This document shows, in pieces, positions 36,002-45,452 of a DNA stretch of 64,000 nt (the stretch's first letter is position 1; each line of letters begins with the position of its first letter). Position numbers and translations under genes: made by a program. This DNA is from Deltaproteobacteria bacterium (GTDB taxonomy: Bacteria > Desulfobacterota > Desulfobacteria > Desulfobacterales > Desulfosarcinaceae): positions 1 to 64,000 of the forward strand of contig JAHLLR010000004.1 in NCBI GenBank assembly GCA_020444075.1, in the 5' to 3' direction. The notes under the pieces are model-generated. The model was not told the DNA's origin. It ran no database searches and saw nothing but the letters and a program-made list of their open reading frames with translations.

Positions 36002-36030
36002 TGATTAACAGTCCTGACGTTTCTTGTCAA
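36002..36030 (-). promoter_or_regulatory. Promoter of the TrmB-family gene
   Basis: On the minus strand a perfect TTGACA (36030-36025), a 17-base spacer and TAATCA (36007-36002) form a sigma-70 promoter. The start would fall near 35995 at the edge of the operator, giving a short leader before the ATG at 35961. Confidence 0.65.
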
Positions 36031-36118
36031 GCTGGCAAAGGGGGCGCTTTTCAGTTGATTTTCAGAATGCTTCCAATTAGCATCAACCCATCTTGACCAG
36101 ACAAAAATGAGGTAGACC

Positions 36119-36478
36119 ATGAAAATCCTTTTTTGTCACATGCCTTCCCGGTGCAGGCGTTTGATTGCCCTGATCGCGATGGTACTCGCCGCTTATGGCT
36201 GCGCTTCCGGGCCAACCCTCGTTGGGAGCTGGAAAGCGGTGGAAGGGGCCGCCACTGTGAATTTTGCTGCCGATGGAGAATTCCAGGCCGTTGACAACCA
36301 GGGGATGCCCGTTTCCGGAAAATACCGGCTGGTGGGAGCAGACGTCATTCAATTCGAGATCGCGCACGATGGAGAGAATACCGAAACCATCGAGGCCAGA
36401 GTACTCCGGACGGGTGAGCGCCTGACCCTGGCTTTTCCCGGCGAGAATGCGGTTGAATCCTACGAGCGCATTCCTTAG
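36119..36478 (+). CDS. Small lipoprotein, lipocalin-like
   Basis: The protein has 119 residues. A signal peptide ends in the lipobox LAAYGC, so Cys28 is the lipidated residue. The mature part has short beta strands (LVGSWKAVEGAATVNFAADG and SGKYRLVGADVIQFE), as in small DUF5640-like lipocalin-type domains. It would sit on the outer or inner membrane facing the periplasm. The function is unknown. It ends in TAG. Confidence 0.7.
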   Translation: MKILFCHMPSRCRRLIALIAMVLAAYGCASGPTLVGSWKAVEGAATVNFAADGEFQAVDNQGMPVSGKYRLVGADVIQFEIAHDGENTETIEARVLRTGERLTLAFPGENAVESYERIP

Positions 36479-36642
36479 ACACTATAACCGGTACGACGGC
36501 CGTCGTTAGGGTGGCGTTGCCGGCTCCGTTTTTTGACTCCGTTGCCATCTGCTTGACACCCGACAGCGTCCGGGCATGCCGGCGACCCTGTTCTTATGGT
36601 GAAAAGACCGGCCTTTTTCTCCCTGTAGACCATCCATTTCTG

Positions 36643-36658
36643 TGGCACGAAACTTGTA
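36643..36658 (+). promoter_or_regulatory. Candidate sigma-54 promoter
   Basis: TGGCACG-AAAC-TTGTA matches the -24/-12 consensus TGGCACG-N4-TTGCA with one mismatch. It lies about 87 bases upstream of the PilZ-domain gene. No enhancer-binding protein gene is in the window. Confidence 0.5.
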
Positions 36659-36744
36659 GTTTCGATTTCCGATTCACCTTTTCGTTCAACCGATGACTCG
36701 ACCCACGTGGGGCTGCGATGCTGTTTTTTAAGGGAAAGGAAGAC

Positions 36745-38091
36745 ATGGGACTGGAAGCGAGCCTAAAGTTGCTGGATTTGTCGCCGGATGCCACCATCGA
36801 TGACGCCAACCAGGCATATGCCTATCTTCACCAAATGATCGACCTGTTTCATCAGGATGCCGACGCCGGTGACCGGGGAGGCCGGAACGAGGATATGGAT
36901 CTGCTCACCTGCGCCTATGAAAAAGCGGTGGCGTATCTATCTGACCGGGATCCCCAAAGCGCACCATCCGTGCCGCCTCGATCTTCTTTTAGTGATGGGC
37001 ACCGATCGACGGATCTTCACTTTACTATCAATGTGTCCGCCGATGCGGATCAGGATGGGTCCCTCGACGACATCGGAGCATTGCCCGCGCCGAATGCCCG
37101 AACCGTTGAAGACGCCATCTCAATCACTTCCCGGCGTCTGCACCAGGCGGAATCGGCGCTGCCGGCGGCCCGACAGGCGGTGGATTCGGCAATGGCGGCG
37201 GCAGAGGCCGCCAAGCGACGGCATGAACGGGCAAGACAGGCAAGACTGACTGCCGTGGTCGCCGCCAAATCAGCAAAAAACCGGGCGCTGCTGCTGGAGA
37301 TCGAAGCCAAGCGAACCATGCAGGAGGCCATCGCCGTGGCGGAAAAGGCTCGGGACCGGGTTGTCGCAGCCAGACAGGCGGTCAGGGACGCCACGGCTTC
37401 ATGTGAAAAAGCCCGGGAGCAGGCCAGCCGTGTCAAAAAATCAGAGGAGACAGCCGCCGCCGAAGCGGTTTGTGCCGAAGACTGTCTGGAAAAGGAAAAG
37501 GCCAGGCTGAAAGCATTGACCCACACCCTGGTGGAAACCCGCAGCCGGATGCGGATGTTCCGGGGCACAGGCGAAGGGATTGAGAACCAGGATCCTGACG
37601 AGAGTATCGATTCCCCGCCCGTGATCTCCCACATCGGGTCTTCCTCATCGCGGCCGGCTGGCGGGGAAATGACCTCCCGGCAGCAGATCATGTCCGATCT
37701 GCTGGAAATCGAGGCATCCCTCAATGCCAGAAAGGGGGATTCGACGCCGGGGGATGCCAGCGGTGCCCCTCTTCCTGACGCTGCCGGGCGAACCGGGGAG
37801 CGGCGGCGGCACCATCGCGTCATCTACCCGCCTGGCCAGTGTCCGCTGCTTACCGTTGACGGTCGAGGGATACCCATCATTGACCTGAGCACCGACGGCA
37901 TGCGCCTGGAACCGGATGCGGCCATGGCCTGTTCGCGCCTCGTCCGGGGCGTGATCGCTTTTTCCGGTCGTCCTCCGGTGAAGGTTACCGGCAAAGTGGT
38001 CCGGCAGGATGACGCCGGTCTTGGATTGAAGCTGGTGACCCGCATCGGCAACCACATCCTGGACCAGGAGCGCCTTCGCCTGAGCGCTTAA
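36745..38091 (+). CDS. J-like/coiled-coil/PilZ domain protein
   Basis: The protein has 448 residues. The first 75 resemble a degenerate J domain (LKLLDLSPDATIDDANQAY and a later FHQD in place of HPD). Residues about 125-270 are Ala/Arg/Lys/Glu-rich long helices, likely a coiled coil. The C-terminal 97 residues are a PilZ domain with RRRHHR (353-358) and DLSTDG (380-385), both c-di-GMP-binding motifs. It is probably a c-di-GMP receptor that acts through its coiled coil. I chose ATG 36745 because GGAAAGGAA lies upstream. A sigma-54-like site precedes it. Confidence 0.8.
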   Translation: MGLEASLKLLDLSPDATIDDANQAYAYLHQMIDLFHQDADAGDRGGRNEDMDLLTCAYEKAVAYLSDRDPQSAPSVPPRSSFSDGHRSTDLHFTINVSADADQDGSLDDIGALPAPNARTVEDAISITSRRLHQAESALPAARQAVDSAMAAAEAAKRRHERARQARLTAVVAAKSAKNRALLLEIEAKRTMQEAIAVAEKARDRVVAARQAVRDATASCEKAREQASRVKKSEETAAAEAVCAEDCLEKEKARLKALTHTLVETRSRMRMFRGTGEGIENQDPDESIDSPPVISHIGSSSSRPAGGEMTSRQQIMSDLLEIEASLNARKGDSTPGDASGAPLPDAAGRTGERRRHHRVIYPPGQCPLLTVDGRGIPIIDLSTDGMRLEPDAAMACSRLVRGVIAFSGRPPVKVTGKVVRQDDAGLGLKLVTRIGNHILDQERLRLSA

Positions 38092-38217
38092 CCGTTGACG
38101 TTGCTGCCTGGATCCATTGTCCCGTATTTTATGGCCACATCTTGACACCGGAGGCGGAAAGGTTTATTCATTTTTTTTCCAAAAGCAACCACGACCATGA
38201 TTTTGAAGGAACGGGAC

Positions 38218-38652
38218 ATGACACAGATCCAGGCGGCAACGTCAGCTGAAACCAAAACCATCGAGGAGATGCTGACCGCATCCGGCTATTCTCAAACGGC
38301 CATCGATTACTACATTAACAAGCCCTACATGGGCCAGATTCCCGATGCGGATATCACCTCGGAGATGACCGGCACCTGCGGTGACACCATGGGCATTTAC
38401 ATCAAGATGGACAACGGGGTGGTGGGCGATGCCAAATACCAGGTCATGGGATGTGCGGGAGCCATATCCGCCGCCATGGCGGTAGTTGACCTGATCAAGG
38501 GCAAGGATCTGGATTATGCCCGAACCATCGACGACGGCACCGTGTTCAAGGTCCTGCAGGAGATCCCCGTGAAAAAGCACCACTGCATCCAGCTGGCCGT
38601 AAAGACCCTGCACAAGGCTCTGGACGCGCACCGCCTTCAACAATCGGCTTAG
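38218..38652 (+). CDS. NifU/IscU-like Fe-S scaffold protein
   Basis: The protein has 144 residues of the NifU N-terminal family. TGTCGDTMGIYIKM has the first conserved cysteine, KYQVMGCAGAISAAM the second, and VKKHHCIQLAV the third, so the three-cysteine cluster site is complete. It builds Fe-S clusters for target proteins. AAGGAACGG precedes ATG 38218. It lies 225 bases before a cysteine desulfidase-type gene, which could supply sulfide. It ends in TAG. Confidence 0.85.
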   Translation: MTQIQAATSAETKTIEEMLTASGYSQTAIDYYINKPYMGQIPDADITSEMTGTCGDTMGIYIKMDNGVVGDAKYQVMGCAGAISAAMAVVDLIKGKDLDYARTIDDGTVFKVLQEIPVKKHHCIQLAVKTLHKALDAHRLQQSA

Positions 38653-38876
38653 CGCCTGGTCCTTCCCGCGCTTTTGAAAGGCCGCCGCCGGCATTGATCC
38701 GGCTGCGGCCTTTTTACGTTCGGGTGCCACTCTGCTTTTTCTGGTTTTTACCCGCTTGCCGTTCATTGCCTGGGAGACATGGCCCTGGGGTAATTGAAAA
38801 AATACGAAAAAAACAATATGATGGCACCCGTGGAGCTAATCCGAATACCCATATCTATTGTGGAGCAGGAAACAAA

Positions 38877-40196
38877 ATGGCCTATACCGTCAAGGATATC
38901 TTAAAAATTCAGGTGGCACCGGCATTGGGCTGTACCGAACCGGTGGCCATCGCCCTGGGTGCGGCTGCGGCCGCGTCGCTGCTGCCGGATAAGCGGATCG
39001 ACGAGATCGAAATCTGGGTTGATCCGAATATCTATAAAAATGGCCTGGCCGTGTCCATTCCCGGTACCGGCGGGCTCAGCGGGCTGGATATGGCATCGGC
39101 CTTGGGAGCTCTCGGCGGCGATGCGGCCCTGAAACTGGAAGTGCTGGATTCGGTGGATGGTGAGGCCATCTCGGCCGCCCAAAAGATCGTGAAAGCGGGG
39201 CGGGTGAAAGTCAACCTGCTCAGGGACCAGGTGGGCCTTTTCATCAAGACCGTCGTCAGTGGCAACGGGCACACGGCGGAAGCCGTCATTACCGGTCTGC
39301 ACGACAACATTGTTTCCCTGACGGTGGACGGCAGGACCCTGACAGACCATGTGCTGCTGCCCAAGGCCGGATCCGGTGATGGCAACCGCCGACTGGCCGA
39401 CCTGGAAGCCTGGCTCAAGGATCTTTCCCTGGACCAGCTTCTTGAACTGCTGGACGACCTGGATGACGAGGATCTGCAGTTTTTGGAATCCGGTGTCGAC
39501 GTCAACATGTGCCTGGCGGACTACGGACTCAAGCACGGCCCCGGACTGGGGGTGGGGCGAACCATGGAGCGTCTGGTCCGCCAGGGGCTGATGAAGCGGG
39601 ACATGATTACCGCGGCACGGATTCTGGCCTCATCGGCAGCCGATGCCCGCATGTCCGGCGTCAAGCTGCCGGCCATGAGCAGCGCCGGGTCGGGCAACCA
39701 CGGCCTGACGGCCATCCTGCCCATTGTCGCGGTCGAAAAATTCATCGCGGTGGACCATCGCACCATGTTGGAGGCCATCGGCCTGAGCCATATCATCACC
39801 GCCTATGTGAAAGCCTACACCGGCCGCCTGTCCGCCATCTGCGGCTGCTCGGTTGCCGCCGGCGCCGGGGCCACGGCCGGCGTCACCTACCTGATGGGCG
39901 GAACGAAGCTGCATATTGCCGGCGCCATCAAAAACCTTACGGAAGATCTTGCCGGGGTGATCTGCGACGGGGCCAAGGGCGGATGCGCCCTGAAACTGGC
40001 TACCGCTGCCGGAACGGCCGTTCAGGCCGCCTTGTTCTCTCTTCAGGGGGTCAATGTCAGCTTCACTGACGGCATCATCGGCCGTTCTTCTGAAGACACC
40101 ATGAAAAATATCGGCACCCTGACCACCCAGGGAATGATCGAAACCGATCGGACCATCCTCAATATTATGCTTGAGAAGCAGTTTTCCGATGTCTGA
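38877..40196 (+). CDS. cyuA: L-cysteine desulfidase family protein (CyuA/UPF0597)
   Basis: The protein has 439 residues and matches the UPF0597/CyuA family, once annotated as serine deaminase alpha subunit. APALGCTEPVAIALGAAA near the start carries the conserved cysteine, and SSAGSGNHGLTAILP and ICDGAKGGCALKLA supply further cluster cysteines. CyuA splits cysteine into pyruvate, ammonia and sulfide with a [4Fe-4S] cluster. The start at 38877 is preceded by GGAGCAGGA; the frame is open upstream, but that part is not conserved. It overlaps the flippase gene by eight bases. Confidence 0.87.
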   Translation: MAYTVKDILKIQVAPALGCTEPVAIALGAAAAASLLPDKRIDEIEIWVDPNIYKNGLAVSIPGTGGLSGLDMASALGALGGDAALKLEVLDSVDGEAISAAQKIVKAGRVKVNLLRDQVGLFIKTVVSGNGHTAEAVITGLHDNIVSLTVDGRTLTDHVLLPKAGSGDGNRRLADLEAWLKDLSLDQLLELLDDLDDEDLQFLESGVDVNMCLADYGLKHGPGLGVGRTMERLVRQGLMKRDMITAARILASSAADARMSGVKLPAMSSAGSGNHGLTAILPIVAVEKFIAVDHRTMLEAIGLSHIITAYVKAYTGRLSAICGCSVAAGAGATAGVTYLMGGTKLHIAGAIKNLTEDLAGVICDGAKGGCALKLATAAGTAVQAALFSLQGVNVSFTDGIIGRSSEDTMKNIGTLTTQGMIETDRTILNIMLEKQFSDV

Positions 40197-41862
40197 TTCC
40201 CCAGACCCTATGCCTCCCCGGGAAGGCGGTCCTTCCCGCAATGATGAGGCCGCTGAAGGATCTGAACCACCGCCTGAAACCGCCGGAAGCCGTTTTCCAG
40301 ACCGCTTGAACCAGCCGGTACGCAACCATTGGGGGAACCAATGGACGGCGCGTGCCTTTACGTGGCTGGATGACTCCCTTTCCCGAAAAACCGGCAGGGA
40401 GGATCCCTTCTACCTGAAAACCATCCTGCCGGTGATGGACCGGTTGGCCGGCATCGGGACCAGTCTGATTGCCATGATCATGGTGGATTACCACTACGGT
40501 CCTGCAGGCCTGGGTGTTTTTGCATGGTTTTTCTCCCTGCTGGCTATCGTCGGTTATCTCGGCCGATATGGCATCCCCATCTATGTCGAAAATGGCATCG
40601 CCCGATTCCCCGAATCCATCGCTGAACGTTCTGCGGATGCCCTGGCGGCCCTGGTGGCCCTGGGTGTTGCCGCCATCCTCCTGTGTGGACTGACCGCCTT
40701 CTGGTTCGTTGGGCCGGGGTGGGGAACAGGTGACAGCATCCTTTACCTGCTGCTTGGCCCCACCGTTTTTTTTCAGAATATCAACTCTTTGCGGCTGGCG
40801 ATGCTCAACGGAACGGGGCGCCACCGCGCGGCCGCCGGACTGAGAATCCGCCAGCGTGTCATTTTCCTGGCGGCTACCCTGGGGCTTTGTATGGCCGGTG
40901 TACCCGTTCACCTGTTGGCCGCCGCATTTCTCATCAGTCACGTGGTGATGATGGGGATGGGCCGAAAGACCGTCGCCCTGCCTGCCATTTCCGGCATGCT
41001 TGCCGGCAGGAAGCATATTTCAACGGTTATAGACAATGGCAGGGCCTTCCTGTTCACCGACAACCTGCTGGATGTGATATTTTACCTGGACATGTTGATC
41101 CTGGGCTGGTTTGCCAGCCCGGTGGAACTGGGTATATACGCCAGGGCCTTGATTCTGGCCCGCCTGTTTCTGGTCATCCCGGGAGGATTCCGGCCCGTTT
41201 TCCGGAGGCTGGCCAACGAACGGGTCGCAGCGGGAATGGATGGCCGGCTGTTCGCATTCATGGCCCGCGCCACCCGAAGCCTGTTTTTTGCCCACGGGTT
41301 GCTGGCCATCCTTATCCTGGTGAATTTCCCCCGGGTGATGACCATGGTCTTCGAAATACAGCAATGGGCGGGCGAATCTTTTACCATCTTTGCCCTGGTG
41401 CTGCCGGGGCTGATCTTTTTTTCCGCCGTGACGGGCCTGGAGCCGATCTTCGAGGCCAGGCAACAAACCGACCGATTGAAGCAGATGACCCTGGTCGTTG
41501 CCATCGCCAATCTGATACTCAACCTCAACCTGATCCCTTTTGCCGGGCTCGCGGGTGCGGCCATGGCGACGGCAGGGGCCATGTTCATCCATTTTTTACT
41601 TTTTTGCCGGATGCTGCCGTCCGAGCTTCGCAGCATCGGCATCTTCTGGCCCGGCGCGGCATCGGCCCTTTACCTGGCCTATGTGCCGCTTGCCTTTTTT
41701 AAAGTCGGGATGGCCGCCACCATATTACTGGCCCCGGTGCTGTTTGGGGAGCTACTGTGGATGGTCGGATTTTTCAACCCGTTGTGCGGCAAAACGTCAT
41801 TTAGTGGTGTATCCGGCAATAAACCGATAGAACCTCAGTCGGCCCGGCCGGCTCAGATATGA
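40189..41862 (+). CDS. Polysaccharide flippase-type membrane protein (Wzx/MATE-like)
   Basis: The protein has 557 residues. About 75 hydrophilic N-terminal residues are followed by 12-14 TM segments, arranged as in Wzx/MVF lipid-linked oligosaccharide flippases. TM-rich segments include SLIAMIMVDYHYGPAGLGVF and NLLDVIFYLDMLILGWF. It probably moves a lipid-linked sugar across the inner membrane. No glycosyltransferase genes surround it, so the substrate is unknown. The start overlaps the end of the desulfidase gene. Confidence 0.75.
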   Translation: MSDSPDPMPPREGGPSRNDEAAEGSEPPPETAGSRFPDRLNQPVRNHWGNQWTARAFTWLDDSLSRKTGREDPFYLKTILPVMDRLAGIGTSLIAMIMVDYHYGPAGLGVFAWFFSLLAIVGYLGRYGIPIYVENGIARFPESIAERSADALAALVALGVAAILLCGLTAFWFVGPGWGTGDSILYLLLGPTVFFQNINSLRLAMLNGTGRHRAAAGLRIRQRVIFLAATLGLCMAGVPVHLLAAAFLISHVVMMGMGRKTVALPAISGMLAGRKHISTVIDNGRAFLFTDNLLDVIFYLDMLILGWFASPVELGIYARALILARLFLVIPGGFRPVFRRLANERVAAGMDGRLFAFMARATRSLFFAHGLLAILILVNFPRVMTMVFEIQQWAGESFTIFALVLPGLIFFSAVTGLEPIFEARQQTDRLKQMTLVVAIANLILNLNLIPFAGLAGAAMATAGAMFIHFLLFCRMLPSELRSIGIFWPGAASALYLAYVPLAFFKVGMAATILLAPVLFGELLWMVGFFNPLCGKTSFSGVSGNKPIEPQSARPAQI

Positions 41863-41899
41863 CTACCCTAACCCATACGCAAAAGTAAGGAGGATACTG

Positions 41900-42997
41900 A
41901 TGGCAGAGAAGACCTCGCAAGGGGCGGAACTGTTCAATATGGTAAAAAAGAAGCGGATTTCCATCCCCACGCTCAAGATTCCCGGCGGTGGCAAATTCAA
42001 GTATCTGGTGATCGCCGCCGCCATCGTAGTGTTTGCCTACAACCTGCTGTTCGTCTATGTCGAGCCCAACGAGTTCGGCATCAAGGTGGTGCGTCTGGGG
42101 ATGAACCGCGGGGTTCAGAAAGAGGTGCATACGGCCGGTCTCAACCTGGTGATCCCCGGTATGCAGCAGATGTATCGTCTGCCGCGGGATGTGCAGGTGC
42201 TGGAACTTACCGACTATCCGCGAACGGCCGCCGACCTGGCCCGCAAGGACCGGGTGGCCCACATCCAGACGTCTGACGGCTTTTTCGTGGACGTGGATGT
42301 GTCCATTTTATACCGCATCGAGGATCCCTACCTGGTTTTCACCAAAATCGGACCCGGCAGCCTGTTCGAGGACAACGGCATCATCCCCAAAGCGGAGCCG
42401 GCCTTAAAGGAGACCCTGGGCAAACTGACCACCGAGGACTTCTACAACAGTTTCATGCGCGTGAAGAAGGCCCAGGAAGCCCGGGATCTGCTCAATGCTG
42501 AGCTGAACAACAAAGGCATCCGGGTGGAGCACGTGCTGGTGCGCTATTTCCGCTACAGTCCGGAGATCCAGAAAAACATCGAAGAGAAGAAGCTTCAGGA
42601 CCAGCTGGTCTTCACCAATCGTGCGGCGGCCCGGGCCGCCACCGAGGAAGCCCAGCTGAAGAAGATCGTTCAGGAGGGTCGCGTCGTCGTGGACGTGGAA
42701 ATGGAGCAGGGGCGGGCCTACGTGACCCGCAAGATCGCCGAGAAGGACCTGTATGTGAGGTCCAAAAATGCCGAGGCGGACCTGCTGGTCAAGCTGGCCG
42801 AGGCGGAGAAGGTCCGCCTGAAAAACGACGCCCTCAAGGGGGTGGGTTCCGAACGGATGGTGGGGCTGAAGATGGCTGATGTCTACAAGGGATTGGATCT
42901 TATCGTGCTGCCCAGCGATGGGGTTGCCGGCGTCAACCCGCTGGATCTGGACAATGCGCTCAAGCTTTTCGACGTGCGTAAAGGAGGTGCCCGATGA
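41900..42997 (+). CDS. SPFH/band 7 domain membrane protein
   Basis: The protein has 365 residues. A basic N terminus is followed by one TM segment (about residues 32-52, YLVIAAAIVVFAYNLLFVYV), the SPFH domain (about 55-250) and a charged C-terminal helix. It resembles prohibitin/HflK proteins, which form large membrane rings. It overlaps the next SPFH gene by four bases (ATGA), so the two probably form a heteromeric complex like HflK/HflC. No protease gene is adjacent. Confidence 0.85.
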   Translation: MAEKTSQGAELFNMVKKKRISIPTLKIPGGGKFKYLVIAAAIVVFAYNLLFVYVEPNEFGIKVVRLGMNRGVQKEVHTAGLNLVIPGMQQMYRLPRDVQVLELTDYPRTAADLARKDRVAHIQTSDGFFVDVDVSILYRIEDPYLVFTKIGPGSLFEDNGIIPKAEPALKETLGKLTTEDFYNSFMRVKKAQEARDLLNAELNNKGIRVEHVLVRYFRYSPEIQKNIEEKKLQDQLVFTNRAAARAATEEAQLKKIVQEGRVVVDVEMEQGRAYVTRKIAEKDLYVRSKNAEADLLVKLAEAEKVRLKNDALKGVGSERMVGLKMADVYKGLDLIVLPSDGVAGVNPLDLDNALKLFDVRKGGAR

Positions 42998-44019
42998 AGC
43001 GGATCATCTGGATTGTCATGGCTGTCTGCTGGATGCTCACCACTACCGGATGCGTCTTCTACACCACCGGTGAAACCGAAGTGGGCGTGCGCACCCGCAA
43101 ATTCTCCTTTTCCGGAAAAGGCGTGGAAGACAAGGCCTATGCGCCGGGTTCCACCTATATTTTCATGCCCTTTATCAACGACTGGCACACCTTCGATACC
43201 AAGCTTCAGAACCTGGAGATGGTTTTCGAGCAGACCCGCGGTGACCGTCGGACCCGCGACGACCTGCTCTTTAAAACCATCGACGGCAACGACATCAGCC
43301 TGGATGTGATCATCGCCTACCGCATCGATGCAGAAAAAGCCCCCTTTATTCTGCAGACCGTGGCCGACAACGACCGCACCCTGCGGGACAAGATCGTGCG
43401 CACCATCGCCCGCAGCAAACCCCGGGACATCTTCGGGGAGCTGACCACCGAAGAGTTCTACGTCGCCGACAGCCGGGAAAAACAGGCCCAGAGGGCCAAG
43501 GATGTGCTCCAGGAAATACTCGGCCCCATGGGTATCGTGGTGGAAAAAGTTCTCACCAAGGACTACCGCTTCAACAAGGAGTATCAGAAGGCCATCGAGG
43601 ACAAGAAGGTGGCCGACCAGCAGGTGCAGAAGAACAAATCCGCCCAGCATGCGGCCCTCGAGGAGTACAAACGCAAGCTGGAGGAAGCCAAGGGCGAGGT
43701 GAACAAGCTCATCGCCGATGCCGACGGCGTTTTCCGCAAGGCCAAGATCGAAGCCGACGTATACTACGAGAAGCAGATGCTGCTGGCTGAAGCCATCAAA
43801 GCCGAGGGAATTGCCGAGGCCAAGGGCATCCAGGAGATGAACAACGCCCTGGCCGGTTCCGGCGGCGAGGCGCTGGTGAAGCTGCGTATCGCCGAGGCCC
43901 TGCAGAATAAAAAGATCATGCTTCTGCCCGTCTCCGAAGGCGGGATGAACCTGAAGACCACCGACATCAATCAGTTGATCAACACCATGGGGGTCAAGTC
44001 GCTGGCGGGGGAGAAATAA
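42994..44019 (+). CDS. SPFH/band 7 domain lipoprotein-like protein
   Basis: The protein has 341 residues. The N terminus ends in LTTTGC (Cys20), a plausible lipobox, then GETEVGVRTRKF starts the SPFH domain (about 25-210). A long charged coiled coil follows (about 190-290, with KKVADQQVQKNKSAQHAALE). It pairs with the upstream SPFH protein. A lipidated anchor in place of a TM helix is unusual for the family. Confidence 0.85.
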   Translation: MKRIIWIVMAVCWMLTTTGCVFYTTGETEVGVRTRKFSFSGKGVEDKAYAPGSTYIFMPFINDWHTFDTKLQNLEMVFEQTRGDRRTRDDLLFKTIDGNDISLDVIIAYRIDAEKAPFILQTVADNDRTLRDKIVRTIARSKPRDIFGELTTEEFYVADSREKQAQRAKDVLQEILGPMGIVVEKVLTKDYRFNKEYQKAIEDKKVADQQVQKNKSAQHAALEEYKRKLEEAKGEVNKLIADADGVFRKAKIEADVYYEKQMLLAEAIKAEGIAEAKGIQEMNNALAGSGGEALVKLRIAEALQNKKIMLLPVSEGGMNLKTTDINQLINTMGVKSLAGEK

Positions 44020-44053
44020 GATGACAAGCCTGTTAGTCGGTTTGATTTGTTGT

Positions 44054-44294
44054 TTGGTTTGATTGGATAGATACGTCCAGAACAGGTCGATGCGTAACCG
44101 GATATAATTGATGGCCTCGTAAAAAGTCCCCGATGTGTCATTCCCGCGGGGCACGTAGTGAAGCTTTAGCGCTATCTATAACTATTTGAAACTTATGGAT
44201 CCCCGCCTACACGGGGATGACAATAAATCTGAGATTTCGACTTTTTACGATTCCATCAGAATTAATTATGAACCAATTCAACCAATCAAACCAA
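44054..44294. repeat. Inverted repeat enclosing a MITE-like element
   Basis: TTGGTTTGATTGG (44054-44066) is repeated as its exact complement at 44282-44294, a 13-bp inverted repeat. It encloses the MITE-like element at 44110-44257. The outer arms lie in a simple AACCAATC-type sequence. Confidence 0.7.
44110..44257. mobile_element. MITE-like noncoding element, 148 bp
   Basis: Terminal inverted repeats GATGGCCTCGTAAAAAGTC and its near complement (17 of 19) bound the element. The inner part has GTCATTCCCGCG and a hairpin GATCCCCGCCTACACGGGGAT. There is no coding sequence. The sequence type is common between genes in Deltaproteobacteria. The 346-base gap between the SPFH and pentapeptide-repeat genes holds nothing else. 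Confidence 0.8.
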
Positions 44295-44365
44295 TTCAAC
44301 AAGCGGGACCAATCGTCCGGACGATCTTAACAGCCATTTGTCCAGTTCTCACCATCACCTGTGAT

Positions 44366-45313
44366 CTACTGGTTGCACCGGCCGATGGAGCCGGCCGTGC
44401 AGCGTTTGCCGTTGACCCAGACGGCGCCCGCCAGGTAGGCGTCGGTGAAGGTTGCCCCGTCTATGGCGGCACCCACCAGGTTGGCGTTTTCCAGGTTCGC
44501 GCCGGTCAGGATCGCCCGGCTCAGATCCGCCGTTTTGAGGCTGGCGCCGGAAAGGTCGGCTCCCGCCAGGCGGGCGGCGGTCAGACGGGCCCCGTGGAAG
44601 ACGGCTTGCCGCAGGTCCGCCTTTTCCAGAACTGCATCCGTCAAGACGGCATTCACCATGAGGGAATTTCTCAGGTATGCCTCTGAAAAATCGCTGCCGG
44701 TGAGGTCTGCGTCGGTGAAATCGACTTCCAGCAGGAGACTTTTCTGAAACCCGGCATGCCGGGCCACCGCCAGGCTCAGGTTGGCCCGTGTCAGGTCCGA
44801 ACCGGCGAGGCTCGCGTGGGAGAGTACCGCCCGCGACAGGTTCGCCCCTTTCAGAAGCGCACCATCCAGGTCCAGCGCCGCCAGGGTGGCTGATTTAAGG
44901 TTGCAACCGGGGCAATGGCGCGAGGCCGACAGGGCGGCGGTATCCGGCGTCAGACATTGTCCGATCGAACCCGGTCCGCAGGTCTGACCGTTGACCCAGG
45001 TGGCGCCGTCCAGCACGGCATCCTGAATGCGGGCATACCTGATATCGGCATGGGTCAGATCGGCATGGGTCAGCAGTGCACCGGTCAGATCCGTTTCCTT
45101 AAAAATGGCGCCGGTGAGATCGGCACCGCTCAGGTCGGCTCCCTTCAAATCCGTCCCGCTCAGGTCGCAGAGCCGGCAGGCTCGGCTGGCTTCCAGCCGC
45201 TCGCGCATGCTTTTTGGGGCGAGCAGACGGCTGAACATGCCAAAGAGCACGATCATCGCCGCCAGCGCACCGATGGCCATCATGATTTTTTTAAGCGTTC
45301 GGGGCACCGTCAC
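44366..45313 (-). CDS. Pentapeptide-repeat protein with N-terminal membrane anchor
   Basis: The protein has 315 residues. One TM helix (about residues 9-32) precedes a short linker and about 50 pentapeptide repeats of the form A(D/N)LxX, for example ADLSGADLTGA, forming a right-handed beta-helix outside the cytoplasm. Two blocks each end in a similar cap, WVNGQTCGPGSIGQC and WVNGKRCTAGSIGRC, each with a cysteine pair likely to be a disulfide. This shows an internal duplication. The function is unknown. It ends in TAG. Confidence 0.85.
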   Translation of the reverse strand: MTVPRTLKKIMMAIGALAAMIVLFGMFSRLLAPKSMRERLEASRACRLCDLSGTDLKGADLSGADLTGAIFKETDLTGALLTHADLTHADIRYARIQDAVLDGATWVNGQTCGPGSIGQCLTPDTAALSASRHCPGCNLKSATLAALDLDGALLKGANLSRAVLSHASLAGSDLTRANLSLAVARHAGFQKSLLLEVDFTDADLTGSDFSEAYLRNSLMVNAVLTDAVLEKADLRQAVFHGARLTAARLAGADLSGASLKTADLSRAILTGANLENANLVGAAIDGATFTDAYLAGAVWVNGKRCTAGSIGRCNQ

Positions 45314-45452
45314 TGCCTACTCCGGCCGGTCGTCTGTGCTTCCGGACCGGCATATGCTGCGGCTGCGCGAGAAGGTAAAGAAAAGTAAAATGGCGTGGTC
45401 CCCGGCCTGGGCCTTGAGAACCATTTCCTCCCCCGGTTTTTCTTTGATGAGG

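Noticed and set aside
36493-36506. 14-bp palindrome ACGACGGCCGTCGT after the lipoprotein gene
   Set aside because: It has no loop, no T run and no second copy that I can see, so no role can be supported.
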